A DNA stretch of 64,000 nt from Turnera subulata (lineage: Eukaryota > Streptophyta > Magnoliopsida > Malpighiales > Passifloraceae), in NCBI GenBank assembly GCA_028386065.3, contig JAKUCV010003332.1:22990-86989 (forward strand). Direction: 5' to 3'. Made by a program: the position numbers and the translations under genes. Every line of letters begins with the position of its first letter. The first letter of the stretch is position 1. The notes under the pieces are model-generated. The model made no database searches. It was not told the origin of the DNA and was given only the letters and a program-made list of their open reading frames with translations. Below, in pieces: positions 10,415 to 21,988 of the stretch.

Positions 10415-11037
10415 TTTTTTTTTTTTTTCTCTTCAGCCGCACACCCACTACTCTTATTTGAAACTAGAAGGCTGCACTTGTTTTGCCACACATACAGAGA
10501 GAAAACAACACTAATTCTATGCTACCCTATCTAGGTTGATCGGCCGATAAATTTGGCGTGCAAGCTAAATCTAATTTCCTTTGGTTAGTCAGAGATAATG
10601 CGGATCACAAAACGTTAAGATGATTTAATTATTCCCAATATAATTAAATTTAAGATCAGATTTACAAAGTCAAAGGAGGAGAAGGCTAGCTACAACACTT
10701 ACACTTCGTTGATTTAAATTTAAGGTCGGCAGAGAATTTTGCCGTGCAAGCTAAGTCTACCTTTACTTTCCTGTCCTAATTATAGAAGAACTGGTTTTCT
10801 TGATAGAAACAATACGCTTTATTGATTTGTAGAAGAACTCTTATAGAACTAAGTATTATAAATATTGTGTTGAAAAGAATAAAGGGGGAGAAAAGGAGAA
10901 AAGTACTGATTTCATTGATAGTTCTATTGATACCATTGATCTCTTATTTATAGTGTTTACAAGACATATATAAAAGGAAGATAATCTGACATTAATACTC
11001 AAATCAACAAAGAGAATACTAAGATCAGGGAGCTAAT
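10415..11037. other. Upstream region of copy 4 and unassigned AT-rich sequence
   Basis: The duplicated promoter block (GGCGTGCAAGCTAAATCTAA) is at 10555-10574, with a second weaker copy (GCCGTGCAAGCTAAGTCTA) at 10741-10759. From about 10790 the sequence (TATTTATAGTGTTTACAAG, 10948-10966) looks like part of an LTR, but no terminal pair was found. It is interrupted at 11038 by the CACTA element and continues at 14397. Confidence 0.35.
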
Positions 11038-14000
11038 CACTACAAAAATTTAGAGGGAATGGCATACCCCCTTCCCGAAGCCAAATTGAAGCTATTTTAA
11101 TAATAGTTTCGAATTGGCTTCGGGAAGGGCTGAAGCAAAAAGGCCCGGTGCTAAATTTGCTAGCCGAAGCTAAACTGAAGCCAAAATCGCTTCTGCGAAA
11201 ACTCCACTGCTAATCCGAAGCCATTTTCTCAAGGGACCCACAAATAATCAGGCTCCAAATACAGCTTTTTTTCTTTTTCTTTTTTATCATGAGATTCAAA
11301 TACAGCTCTTTTTTTGATAATACAAATTCATAAAACCAACTATTTTTTAATTAAAATAATTCTTTTATTACATCAATTCCCCAGTTATTTTTGGAGAAAT
11401 ATTGACGGAAGTATATCTCAAATTTTATTTATGAATAATCACTTTACAAGGCTTACTTACAGCCTTATTTACAAGGGAGATTGAAAAACAATCTGCAAAC
11501 CAAACATTAATTTACAACGGAAATAAAATACAGAAATTTTTTCCTTTACAGCATTGCAATAATTTACAATGAAAACCAAAAAAATTTGCAATGAAAATAT
11601 ACCCAACATCCAAGCATGTTATCTGCAAACAACCACAACCAAGAGAATAAAAGATATTAGGATAATAAAACACAAAGAAGCAACAATAGAATCAATTTTT
11701 ACAAATGAAAATAGGCTCACAGGAACTCACCAACGTCAGTGCCTACCAATGCTAGATCTACACTCCAACAACACAAATCAACACGGATCCGGCTTTCATT
11801 CAAGCATGTTATCTGTAAACAACCGCAACCAAAAGAAGAGAAGAGATTAGAATAATAAAGCACAAATAAAAAGCAACAATGGAATCAACATAGGAGGCTC
11901 ACAGGAACTTACACGACTCTGTGCCTCCCAATGCTAGATCTACACTCCAGCAACACAAATAAACACAGATCCGACTTCCATTCGAATGGAAATATCTGTC
12001 GCCATCCGCCGTGCTCGTCGCCGTTAATCTCACCATGGAGGCGCCTCAACACTGCCGCCTCAAGGACCAGGCGCGTCGTTGCTCGATCGAAGGAGGAAGA
12101 GGAAGGTACGCCTGGGATCGACTCGCTCGGGTGTGGAAGGAAAGGTAGATGAGAGATGCGGCTGCGCGGTGGACTTGTTTGTTTGGTGGTTAGAAGTAGG
12201 CCGCGGCTAGGGCTGAAGGTTGAGAAGACGAAGAAGAAAAGAGAGAGAGGGTAGGGAGGCTCGGGTAAGGCGGAGAGAACGAGGGAGTGAGGGGAAGAAA
12301 GAGAAGAAAATGAGAGAAACTGAAAAAAATGGGGTAAATATGCATTTTATACCCGATTTTAACCCTAGGGTTAGGCTCCATATTAAAACGGCGTTGTTTT
12401 ATGACAATTACATTCACATAATTTTTTAAAATCAGTTCACATAAATTTTTTTAACAAAAATTAAATTAAATACAAGTAATGTATACAAAAAAAAGCAAAT
12501 AATTTTATAGGAAAAATGATAAAATATAGTGAAATTTAAACACTCAAGTAGGAAACTCAAAAAAAATTTTCAATAAATAAAAATATCAAAAAATTTTGGA
12601 TTACAAAGACATCGTCCAAAGATCAACAAACCGACCCAAATACAAGAATATATTCCTTCTTTTACAATTTCCTTTCACATTAGTTATATTTTCTCTAACT
12701 ATTTTCTAACATCATTATGTTTCACTCTCAATCTCTCTAGGAATCATTAAATAATTACTAGATTTCCTTCTAAATTAAAAAATTACGGTTTGCTGGATCT
12801 ATACGGAGGATGTAGTCATTTAATCTCCCGAACACTTTCTTCCATTTTCATAGGTTTTAATTCCTCCTTTATCTCTTTTTCTTTATTTATATATGTGTTT
12901 GGCCCTTCTTTTTTTTTTTTTTACTTTCTATATGTATGTAGTCTAGAAGCTTTATATATGTTAAAAAAATATATTTGATTGAGAAATTATTACATAACAA
13001 AATAGATTTATAACAAAATTTCCTAATAATTTCCTTACTTTTCAGGTACATTTAATTACTAAATATAAGTCTATAATTTAGGATTGACGATATAAATCTT
13101 TTAACTTATAATATTAGTGTTCTTATGTGTACCACCTCAATATGCTTATATTCTAATTAAAAAATATGCTTATACGTAATGTATAGTATAATTACTCTTT
13201 TAAAATACGAAAACTGAATTAGAATTAATATAATACTATTTTACATTAGAATTTTTATTTGGGGTGGATTGGTTATGAAATTTTTTTATATCTTTATTTC
13301 TTTGCCTACACTAAACAAAATCTTTGAATCCGTTTATGTGAACTAGCCAATTTGAATTGGCCGAAAAAAGAGGTGGGAATCATTTTTTTAACTACATTGT
13401 GGATGGATGATAATATATGCCTATAATTATATGATTGGTGTTAAAACAACTAACCAAAGAAGCAAAATCAATATAGTGTAGGAAGAGATGAAACCCAATA
13501 TAAGAAAATTTCGGGAAGATTTATCACCAAGAGTTTGGAAAGAGATCTGAATATAAACTCTTACTTCTCAGTCCATAATATCTTTTATTTGTATTTTTTA
13601 GCTCATGTTCCATGGAAAGAACTTCCATTGATTTTTTTTTATTTTATCATGAGACGTTATATTTTTAAAAAAGTATTAATTCTATATTTGACATTACACA
13701 TTTTTTTCTATTGATCTTATTTATTTTAATTCTTAAGATAGTTTACACTCTTTATTTTTATAATGGCCTTCATGCATTTTGATTTTAGTCTTTTATCATA
13801 TTTTAAGAAGTTTATCACATTTTTTTACTATGTTGTTGCTTTACTGTACGTTTCAACTAATTACATCTAAAATTTATCACGCATTTTAATTTTCTTGGTA
13901 CCTTATCATATTAAATTTATAATAATTTTTTGGTGCAAGACATTAACCTTCACATATGAAGTGTCAAAACCTAGCGAAAACAAGAATTTTATTTTTTTAA

Positions 14001-14396
14001 TAAATTAGGAGTATGCTCTGCAAAAAAAAAAAAAGAAGAAAGGGGAAATATTACACATGGCTGTCTTTTTTTATCACTTACCCATTTGTAATACACACTC
14101 CTTAGGTTATTGCATGTTTTGTGGAAGGAAACGGTCCAGGGCTTGTGTGTTTCAGAAATTTGAAGTTAAAATAATATTTTATCCCGAAGCCAAGTGGAAG
14201 CTAAATGGTTTTATGCATTGTTGGCAGATGTGGGGTACACAAACTTTTTAGACACAAAACTAAAGCGAAGCAAAACCGAAGCTATTATTACTTTTTGCTT
14301 TCCGGAAGCTTTGCCGAAGCTAATCCAAAGCCATTTGGCTTCGGCATCTAGCCGAAGCTATTTTTCGGAAGCTATTTTGGCCAAAATTTTGTAGTG
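11038..14396. mobile_element. CACTA-type transposon, non-autonomous, 3359 bp
   Basis: The left end reads CACTACAAAAATTT (11038-11051) and the right end reads AAATTTTGTAGTG (14384-14396), a CACTA-family terminal inverted repeat. The 3-bp AAT on each side (11035-11037 and 14397-14399) is the expected target duplication. Both ends carry many subterminal copies of CCGAAGC/GCTTCGG (about 11070-11240 and 14180-14375), as CACTA transposases require. No transposase frame is visible inside, so the copy depends on another element. The interior contains a tandem duplication at 11606-11993 and a GC-richer stretch at 12000-12200 that may be captured host sequence. Confidence 0.9.
11606..11993. repeat. Two-unit tandem duplication (about 190 bp each) inside the CACTA element
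   Basis: Shared words CAAGCATGTTATCTG, ACAACC.CAACCA, AGGCTCACAGGAACT, CAATGCTAGATCTACACTCCA and CACAAAT.AACAC occur in the same order in 11610-11800 and 11801-11990. The two copies differ by small substitutions and indels. Confidence 0.75.
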
Positions 14397-14749
14397 AATT
14401 ACTCAATCATTGACATGGTTCCCCTAATTTTGGAAATCTGCTAGCTTGATTTGAGCCTTGATGTAGGCATTGATGACTCATGCCAACATGGTTCTTCCTC
14501 TAGTTCAATATTTCTTTTGGCTGTAATCTTCTTATAACCGAAAAGTTATTGTTACAGTAAAAGTTCAAAGCCGAATATATATATAGGTTACTGTCGAGAA
14601 AAGAATTCCTTTGATAGGCATTAACAAATTCTCCTTTGGGTAGTAAATTTTGCACACTGTTCTTGATTCTTTGATAGAAGATAAAATGTCCACACTAATC
14701 ATCATAAACATAAAAGCAATGACAAAATGTTCTCTAACTGAACTGATAA
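14397..14749. other. 3' flank of the P450 gene
   Basis: No gene is seen. AT-rich sequence lies between the CACTA right end and the P450 stop codon. It should contain the P450 3' UTR on the minus strand. Confidence 0.4.
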
Positions 14750-16354
14750 TTAAAGTTTTGAGAGTACATTGATCATAGACTCTCGAGCTTTGCACATAGC
14801 TTCTAAAGGCTTAGCTTTAGGCATGGTGATTCCTGTTCCTTCAGCCATGTCTACCTCATCTTCACCAACTCTCTCCCAATCAAAACATTGAATTAGGGAA
14901 GCCAATGCCAAACCCACAACCCGTTTGGCAAGACCAGCACCAGGACATGCTCTTCTTCCCACCCCAAACGGGACCAACTTATATGGATCAATATGATCCT
15001 GTCCTAAAAACCTCTCCGGCCTGAAAGTATTTGCATCATCCCACAGTGCTGGATCTCTCTGCATAGCCCATGCATTGAGCAGCAACATTGTGCCTCCGGG
15101 TATATGGTATCCTGCAACGGTGCAGCTATCAGATGACTGATGTGGAACTAGAAGTGGCGCTGCTGGATAAAGCCTCGTCGTCTCGTTTATGATGCTTTGA
15201 AGGTATGGCAACTTGGACAGGTCATCTTCATCCACCAGACGATGTTGGCCGACTTGGTTGTCTACCTCTGCCTTGGCCTTTTTCAGGACTGTAGGATGAT
15301 TTAGCAGAAGTGACAATGCCCACTCTATTGTCACCGATGATGTATCAGTCCCTGCACTTATCATTGTCTGCGCAGAAAAAAAGTAAAGATAAGGCATACC
15401 ATACTTGGTTAGAGACAGAAATGAGATTAACATTACCATAATCAGGCCTTTGATAACTTCATCGGTGTAAGTGTCAGGTTGGGCATCCTGTAAAGATAAG
15501 GCAGTATCAATCATGGTCTTATAAGTTCTTCCTTGGTGTGTAGTAAGGGAATCATCGGTCCTGCGTCTCTTCCGATGCTCATCTATCAGACCCTGCCACA
15601 GTTCATCAGACCTGTTATGCAATGCAATCATCCCTTTCACCCTGCCTTGGAAATCAATCCACCTCAGGAATGGCACAAAGTTGCTTGGCTCTGATGCTCC
15701 GCTAGCTTCAAACAACTCCCTTATTGTATCACGAAAACGTTTAGCCTCATCCAAATCATCCAATTCCTCCCCAAAATACCGCTTACCAGCGATCATCCTC
15801 ATTATGATGTTAAAAGACAGATCTGATATTCTCGACTTCATCTCCACCCTTGAGAAAGAGAAACCCTCGTGTGGAATTATTGCATACAGAGTCTTGAGCA
15901 AGTACCTTACCTCTTCCTGTCTAATGCTCCGTGACATGTTGAGGCGATTTGTTGAGAAGATCTCAAGAGCAGCTATGCGGCGGAGGTTGCGCCAGTGATG
16001 GCCGTAGCTAGATGTCGCCATGGTGGTGTTGTTATAGTTGAGGTGTTTGCCGGAAGAGAGTTGAGGTCTGTTTGCAAAAACAATGTCGTTCTTGTTGAAG
16101 CATTCTTCCACTAAGTTAGGGGAGGAGATGACTAGCACCTTCCATGTCCCGAATGACAGCAACATGATTGGACCATATTGACTGGATAGCTTCTGCAGAG
16201 TTCTGTGCATAGGTGCTTTCATGAGATGAAGATGGCCAATTATGGGAAGCGAAGAAGATGGCCTTGGTGGAAGGTGTTTGTGCGCAGCAAAGAGCTTTAA
16301 AAGAAGAAAAACAAAGACAATGGAACAGAGCAAGAATAGCGCTGCGTCCTCCAT
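14750..16354 (-). CDS. Cytochrome P450, CYP81-like
   Basis: Two exons: 16354-15437 and 15367-14750. The 69-bp intron (15436-15368) has GT...AG ends. The spliced product is 511 residues, normal for the family. It has an N-terminal membrane anchor (about residues 5-24), a proline hinge LPPRPSSSLPIIGH (28-41), the I-helix AGTDTSS, the ExxR motif ETTRLYP, FRPERF, and the heme loop PFGVGRRACPGAG with the ligand Cys near 447. Plant P450s of this type are ER-bound monooxygenases of specialised metabolism. CYP81 members hydroxylate flavonoids, lignans or similar, but the substrate cannot be read here. The start is the Met of MEDAALF; a longer frame exists only because it reads into the adjacent Helitron end. 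Confidence 0.92.
   Translation of the reverse strand: MEDAALFLLCSIVFVFLLLKLFAAHKHLPPRPSSSLPIIGHLHLMKAPMHRTLQKLSSQYGPIMLLSFGTWKVLVISSPNLVEECFNKNDIVFANRPQLSSGKHLNYNNTTMATSSYGHHWRNLRRIAALEIFSTNRLNMSRSIRQEEVRYLLKTLYAIIPHEGFSFSRVEMKSRISDLSFNIIMRMIAGKRYFGEELDDLDEAKRFRDTIRELFEASGASEPSNFVPFLRWIDFQGRVKGMIALHNRSDELWQGLIDEHRKRRRTDDSLTTHQGRTYKTMIDTALSLQDAQPDTYTDEVIKGLIMVMLISFLSLTKYGMPYLYFFSAQTMISAGTDTSSVTIEWALSLLLNHPTVLKKAKAEVDNQVGQHRLVDEDDLSKLPYLQSIINETTRLYPAAPLLVPHQSSDSCTVAGYHIPGGTMLLLNAWAMQRDPALWDDANTFRPERFLGQDHIDPYKLVPFGVGRRACPGAGLAKRVVGLALASLIQCFDWERVGEDEVDMAEGTGITMPKAKPLEAMCKARESMINVLSKL
15368..15436 (-). other. Frame-preserving P450 intron
   Basis: The intron begins GTAATG and ends CTGCGCAG on the minus strand. 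It is 69 bp (23 codons) long and contains no stop in the coding frame, so an unspliced transcript would still encode a full-length protein with a 23-residue insert just before the I-helix oxygen-binding motif. Confidence 0.85.
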
Positions 16355-18817
16355 CAATGGATGCTGCTGCTTCCCTAAAGCTCTTTGGTAGAATATTATA
16401 CTATATACTAAAACAGAGAAGGAAAGCCTCAAGTGATATGACTCTTTTGCCTTAGAAAATTTTTAGTATGACAAATCTATCCTTCAGTTAGTTTAATATA
16501 CTTTTTTGTTCGGTGATGGGGAGGAACGAATTTAAGCTGAATTTTTTTGCTTGGAATCTTCTAGAGCAGTACTTTTTAGTTTTTATATATTTGTAAATAA
16601 AGTAATCATCTACGGTATCTTCCCTTTTATCCTATCCTATTCCAAATCATTTAGCTCACCTCTTCCTCTCACTCTCTTCTGAATCTACTGTTTTCTTTCT
16701 CTTTCGTTCCTTTAATGGTGGCTTTTGCTATTATTTTTTCCTTCTCTTTCTTTATCTTTTCTGCCAATTATGAAGTTTTATTCCTCACCCAAGTTGCCTC
16801 TTCCATTATTAGGAAAATGAAGCCAAACAAAAAGGAAGAACAAAGGGAAGGAAGTTGTGGAGCCTATCTGTTATTCCGCTTTCGTTAGCACCTCTGCTAG
16901 GTATGTAATAATTTCTTCACCTTCTCCTTTCATGTGTTTATTTTGTTTTCCTTCCAAGTAAATTGGCTGAAGGTTAGGTTTTCCTAATTTATAAGCCATG
17001 AATGCATTTTATTTCCTCATCATAATGCATGGTGATTATAAAAGTTAGGGTATGGTGCTGCTCTATTTTCTTCTGGGTTTTGGCCGATGGTACATGCTTG
17101 GTAAGATTTTGGCCTATGTACTCATTATGCGAGTTCTTTTGGTAGATTTTTTTACATTGTTAGGAACTAAGTTTTGGGTCTTTTTTTTAATGTGGGTTAA
17201 CTGTCACGACTGATGCTTTCTCCTGGTCATGCTATCAAGAACACAATGAAAGAAGCTGGAGTTATTTACCCATTCCCGTACTCTTCCCCATAAAAAGGTT
17301 TGTAGGTTATTGTGCCATTTGTGCCCTTTACTATATATTGTGCTTTTGTCTCTAACTTTTCACTTTAGTGTGATGATTGAATTTCTTTAGTTCTAACTGC
17401 ATTGATTTTTCATTTTCCATTTGTATTAAGGAATCACTCGACAATTGACTAGAACAAATTCCCTTTTCATAAGTTGTTCTGTAAATTTTGATGACATTCT
17501 CTCCTGCCTGTCTTCTGGCCATGGATAAAAGATAAAAAAGGGCAATGCCTCTTCTTTCTAACCCTCACCTTACTCCTTTATATGTGTAAGGCCTAGCCTA
17601 AGATACTTCTGATAGAAAGAGAGGAAGTAAGAGCAGAAAGAAAGTCATTCTTCTATTTCCCAGATAATGCATTATGTCGTGTTGTATATTTGTGCATTAT
17701 TTTGGCTTGATTGTTTTTAGGAGAATTGTAGCTTTTGTGGTTTAATAATTCTCTTACTTGCAGAGTCCTCATGCACATGCAACAACATAGAAGCCTTCCT
17801 AGAAACCAAATCAGTCCTCTCTAATCTTTTGTTGTTCTTAAGTTTTGGTGCATCTATTTTTTTTTTGTGTGTTTGTTTTTGTGTGATATCAAACCATGCT
17901 TTTCTTTCTCAATTATTCAATTATGCTTTATTGTTATGTAGGATTATTGTTTCCAGTATACATGATAAAGTTAATGTGGCATAAGACACATGAATTAAAT
18001 TGAGGAATAGAGAAGGCTGCTAAACTGGGTTCTAGAGTTTGCACACAGGTGGCTTAATTTCTCTTTTAGCAGGATTGATATCTATTCTTCATGAGGATAT
18101 ACCAGACATTTCTTTTGCTTTCTTTTGATGTTTTATTCTTTTTTTTGTGATGTTCTTATACATATCCACTCTTTTACATGTTTAATCAGTTTATAAAATA
18201 CTTATGCATTTCTATTTTGATAATATAAGGAAGATGACATTTTGTTTTGGATTTCTAACCTGTACATGTCAATTAACTATATAAAAATATTATCCATTTC
18301 TATTCAAAAAGTAATGAGAGAGATGATTTTTTTGGTCAAATGTGCAGGGTGATATCCCTCTAATCAAATTAGAGTGTATATATGTTTTCGGGTCTTCTAA
18401 GTTGCATATATTTTTCTTAAAGCTAATGAAGCTACGAAAGACTCAAAGCTATCAAAAACAGCAAGAAAAAAATTCAAGTTTTGTATATGTGCCATGTGCA
18501 GGAAATCAAAGTTTTTGGATGAGTTTAAGGTTCAAAGCATCAACCTATGAAGTTTCTCTTTCATTCTTTTATAATAATTTGACATTCTAATGCATGGATT
18601 AGCAAGGACATGGTTTCAAGTGATTAAGATCTGTGGAGTATGCTAATTGATTCCCATTCTTTTTGCATATAAGAATAACTGTAAATCCAATTGGACCTAC
18701 ATAGGAAACGACAACCTTTTTACATTTAGAGTTGTTCTAATGAAATGTTGTCTAAAGTGTTCAGCTTATGCATAATCATGGTAGGCTCTGTTCTGGGTAA
18801 CGTTTTGTGTGCGTATC

Positions 18818-18905
18818 TAGGCTTGCAAGTTGAAATTGAGGCCTTGAAAGGCTTCAAGAATGCCATCATTGACGACCCATTCGAGTGCTGGCAAAAAGAA
18901 AAATG
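18818..18905 (+). other. Exon-like fragment inside the Helitron
   Basis: An open stretch reads QVEIEALKGFKNAIIDDPFE, then CWQKEK and a stop. A second coding-like piece, EEEAKAQDARKKGNCRPRV, lies at about 19003-19059. Both are more codon-like than the T-rich surroundings and may be captured host exons. The source gene is not recognised. Confidence 0.3.
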
Positions 18906-19562
18906 AACTTATGTTGGTGGGTAGTCATTTTTTCCTTTTTATAATTTTTTTTCAACACATAAATTTTGCATTCATAGTTCAAGAAATCTATCATTGCTTT
19001 TATAGGAAGAAGAAGCAAAGGCTCAAGATGCTAGAAAAAAAGGAAACTGTCGTCCTAGAGTTTGAGAAATAGGAGTTTTTTTTTGTTGATTATGCTGAAA
19101 GGACAACTGATAGCAGCTAGGATTTATTTTCGATTGTGCATAGTAGATAAAGGTTCTATTGAGTCTTTAACATATTTTGAATAATATCAAAGGAATCTAT
19201 CACAAATGAAAATTAGTCTTGCTATGTTAGACTCTTAATTACTTGGAATTTTTGTCATTTAGTTTGTGTGTGCTATTGTTTGAGCTGTCCATCTTGGTAA
19301 GTAGCCTAGATTTAAAATAGGTATTACCTCATTTAATTCTCCTCTCTGTGACATCAACTCAATATGAACAGGCACTAAAAAAATTACTAGGTTTATTAAC
19401 AACCATAAAATATTAAATGTTGTTTGCGTTGTTTCTCTTTCTCTTTATTTTATTTCATTGATGTTCTTCTTCGTGATATGGTGTTGCAAAAACAGAAATG
19501 TGTGCCCTTGGGAGATCTTGCAGCTGAATTTTAGCTTTGTAGTCAGGTATTCTCTCTACTCT

Positions 19563-19632
19563 ATTAGTTTGTTCCTATAATTTCTCCCCTCTTAAATCTA
19601 TTAGTTTGTTCCCATAATTTCTCCCCTCTTAA
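19563..19632. repeat. Short tandem duplication
   Basis: TATTAGTTTGTTCC.ATAATT and the following CTCCCCTCTTAAA occur twice in direct succession (19563-19597 and 19599-19633), with one substitution (T/C). Confidence 0.75.
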
Positions 19633-20566
19633 AAATATTCTCTATTTTCCTTCTTAATTTTAAGGTTGTCTAATTGTAATATATTTTCTTCTCAAAGTGT
19701 CATACAACTGAGTTTACAATGTCTATTGCATTGTTTTATTAGTTGTTTGTATCTTGAGAAATTTGGAATCAACTAATTTGGAGATCATTGCTTATAACTG
19801 TTTAATACATTGCTTTTCAATGCTTTTCTGCTACCTTTGGCAAATGTAGGAAAGCATCAATAATATCACATTGCTAGAAAGTGTTGGTGTGTATACTCTT
19901 CATATTCCTCATTCGACATGTGTTTCTAGAAAAAGATAAAATCATGATGCTTTTGTTATAACTTATTTCAATTGAGCAACTAAAACTACTTTTCTACAAC
20001 AGTTCTATTTATTTTTTTGGTCAAATCCACCAGGAATTTGCTTTCCTACACATTTAACATATCACACCGTGCTTAAAGTCATGGGGATGTTTTGTCACTT
20101 TTGTTTAAGGAAAAAAGGGAAGGTAAAATAATGGATAGCAATTAACTTATTATCTGAGAGCCAATGTTAGTTTTTTTACATGATTTATGCATTTGCCTCA
20201 TCAACTTTTTCAAGAGTAAACTGTAAAAGCAACTTGAAAACATATTGTGTTACTGTTGATCCAAGTCTTTTGTTCTTTGAAATTTGGCTCCTGTGTTTTT
20301 TAATTGATTCAAGTACTTCCCACAGTTGTATATTATGCTCCAGTGGTGTCCCATGATTCTCCAAACAAGGAATGCAGGAGGATTCTTGGAGAAGCTTTTG
20401 CATTAAACCATAAATTGAGTGAATTCATTACTTTCCTCAATTGTATATTATGTTTCAATGGTGTCGCAAGACATGAATGTTGTAACAGTAAAATTTGTTT
20501 GTTTGCAATTTACAAGCCTTTTGTGATTGTTGTGTATGTGTTTGTAATTGGTTAAATAATAAGTGT

Positions 20567-20690
20567 AGAGAGTAAAGCTAAGCAGAAGGTGATGCTGGCA
20601 GAGAAGCTGTGGCAGATACGTTTGTTTGGCTCGAATTCGCAAACTGGTCTGGAAAATGATGAGGCGATGGCATCCGAAGAAGAGTTGTAA
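20567..20690 (+). other. Captured exon candidate near the Helitron 3' end
   Basis: After an acceptor-like GTGTAG, the frame reads ESKAKQKVMLAEKLWQIRLF, then GSNSQTGLENDEAMASEEEL and TAA at 20688-20690. This 40-residue acidic C-terminal-exon-like piece is markedly less AT-rich than its surroundings. The source gene is not recognised. Confidence 0.4.
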
Positions 20691-21394
20691 GATTGCATGT
20701 TGAGGTGGTGAAGGAGAAGCTGAAACCCTAGAAAACCCAAACCAGATGTACAAGTATTGTGTTCAAGTCTTTTTTTTTTTCATGCTTTAGTTTAATGCTT
20801 TGGTCATTTGTCTTGGTTGTTTTAGATTTAATTTCATATCAAATTGTTGTACAAGAGATTTAGCATACTACATTGACAGGATAGGATATGTTGCTTTCTA
20901 TAATCTATACCCTATACCAAAAGCCATCCTCATAAAAATTTATTTTGGTAGTATTAGACTAAAAATACCCTTTCGAGTTTTAGAATTGTTTGTTAACTGA
21001 ATTTGAGTTAGTGGTCTTTTATGGGAGTGAGGGCTTGAGAAGCTATTCGTAAAATATTGTAGTGGGCCTGATCTGGTTACAACAAACCTTATACATTTTT
21101 TCTTTATTGCTTACCTTTTTTTTGTGTCGAGTGTTTTGTCCAGATATCTAGATTGTTATGTATCCTTTTGATATTAGGAAGCAAGGTTTGGGTGCTCTGA
21201 TTGCCTTAGATTACAATGGTCAAATGCTTGGATGTGCAAGCTAGAAAGTGACACGTTCTATTTCATGTTTCTTAGCATGACTTGCATATTAATTCTCACA
21301 AAGTAGAAGAAAGGAGATATCATGTTGGACTAAAATTTTACAGTATTTTTCTTACTAGGTTTCATCCCGCAGCAAAGCGCGGGTAACTCACTAG

Positions 21395-21988
21395 TATATG
21401 TTAAATTGCAGGTGCTCCAATCTAGTATTTCACTTGCTCCTCCTAAGTAATTATGATAGTTGGTCAAAAGCACTTTGTCTGCCTGATTCGGTAACTGCCC
21501 TTCATATATATGGCAAGGGTACTTGGGCACGAGATACACGGTGACTGCCGTTCTCATTTTTATACATGATTCTTTGACTAGTTGGATATGTTCTTAAACT
21601 TGTCTGATATATATGGTAAACAGTCTTTGTTGGAATCATAGTTTTGGAGTCACATGCTTGAAACTTTGGGATTGACGGAACTTGGCTATCGTTAAAGGGT
21701 AATTTATAGGAAAAAACCATCTTGTTTTTCGTACGTTACAGCAATTTATAGGAAAAAGCTTGCATTTAATTGCATTTAATTCATACTTGGCAAGAAGTTG
21801 GGTAATTTTATCCCTTCTTAGGCAAGAAGTTGGGTAATTCTACCCAGGATGATTTGGACCAATCAAAAAGCTTGCATTTAATTCATACTTTACTTTTCAC
21901 TAAGTAGTCCTTGAGAGCCCTTAAAATTACAAAATTATTTGATACTGTTTAAAATTGTAAAACAACCTTCAAAGTTTACTACAATTGC
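21395..21988. other. Unassigned sequence downstream of the Helitron
   Basis: No gene is seen. Because the Helitron inserted between this stretch and the P450 5' end, 21395 onward may be the original P450 promoter. Two interleaved direct repeats lie at 21756-21890 (AAAAAGCTTGCATTTAATT twice, GGCAAGAAGTTGGGTAATT twice). Confidence 0.4.

Larger units (their letters stand above)
16396..21394 (+). mobile_element. Helitron, about 5 kb, gene-fragment-carrying
   Basis: The 3' end is diagnostic: a GC hairpin (CCCGC at 21366-21370, GCGGG at 21379-21383) followed by CTAG at 21391-21394 and then T. The 5' end is placed near 16396 (TTATACTATATACTAAAACA); the first two bases differ from the canonical TC, so the exact start is uncertain. 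No Rep/helicase frame is visible, so it is non-autonomous. The interior contains exon-like pieces (18818-18905, 20567-20690) and a small tandem duplication (19563-19632). The 5' end lies about 40 bp upstream of the P450 start codon. Confidence 0.75.

Noticed and set aside
10790..11037. Solo LTR split by the CACTA element
   Set aside because: TATTTATAG-type words are suggestive, but I could not find matching TG...CA ends or a target duplication, so it is left as a region note only.
11569..12429. Small frames inside the CACTA element as transposase
   Set aside because: They are short, come from the tandem duplication or the GC-rich stretch, and show no transposase motif.
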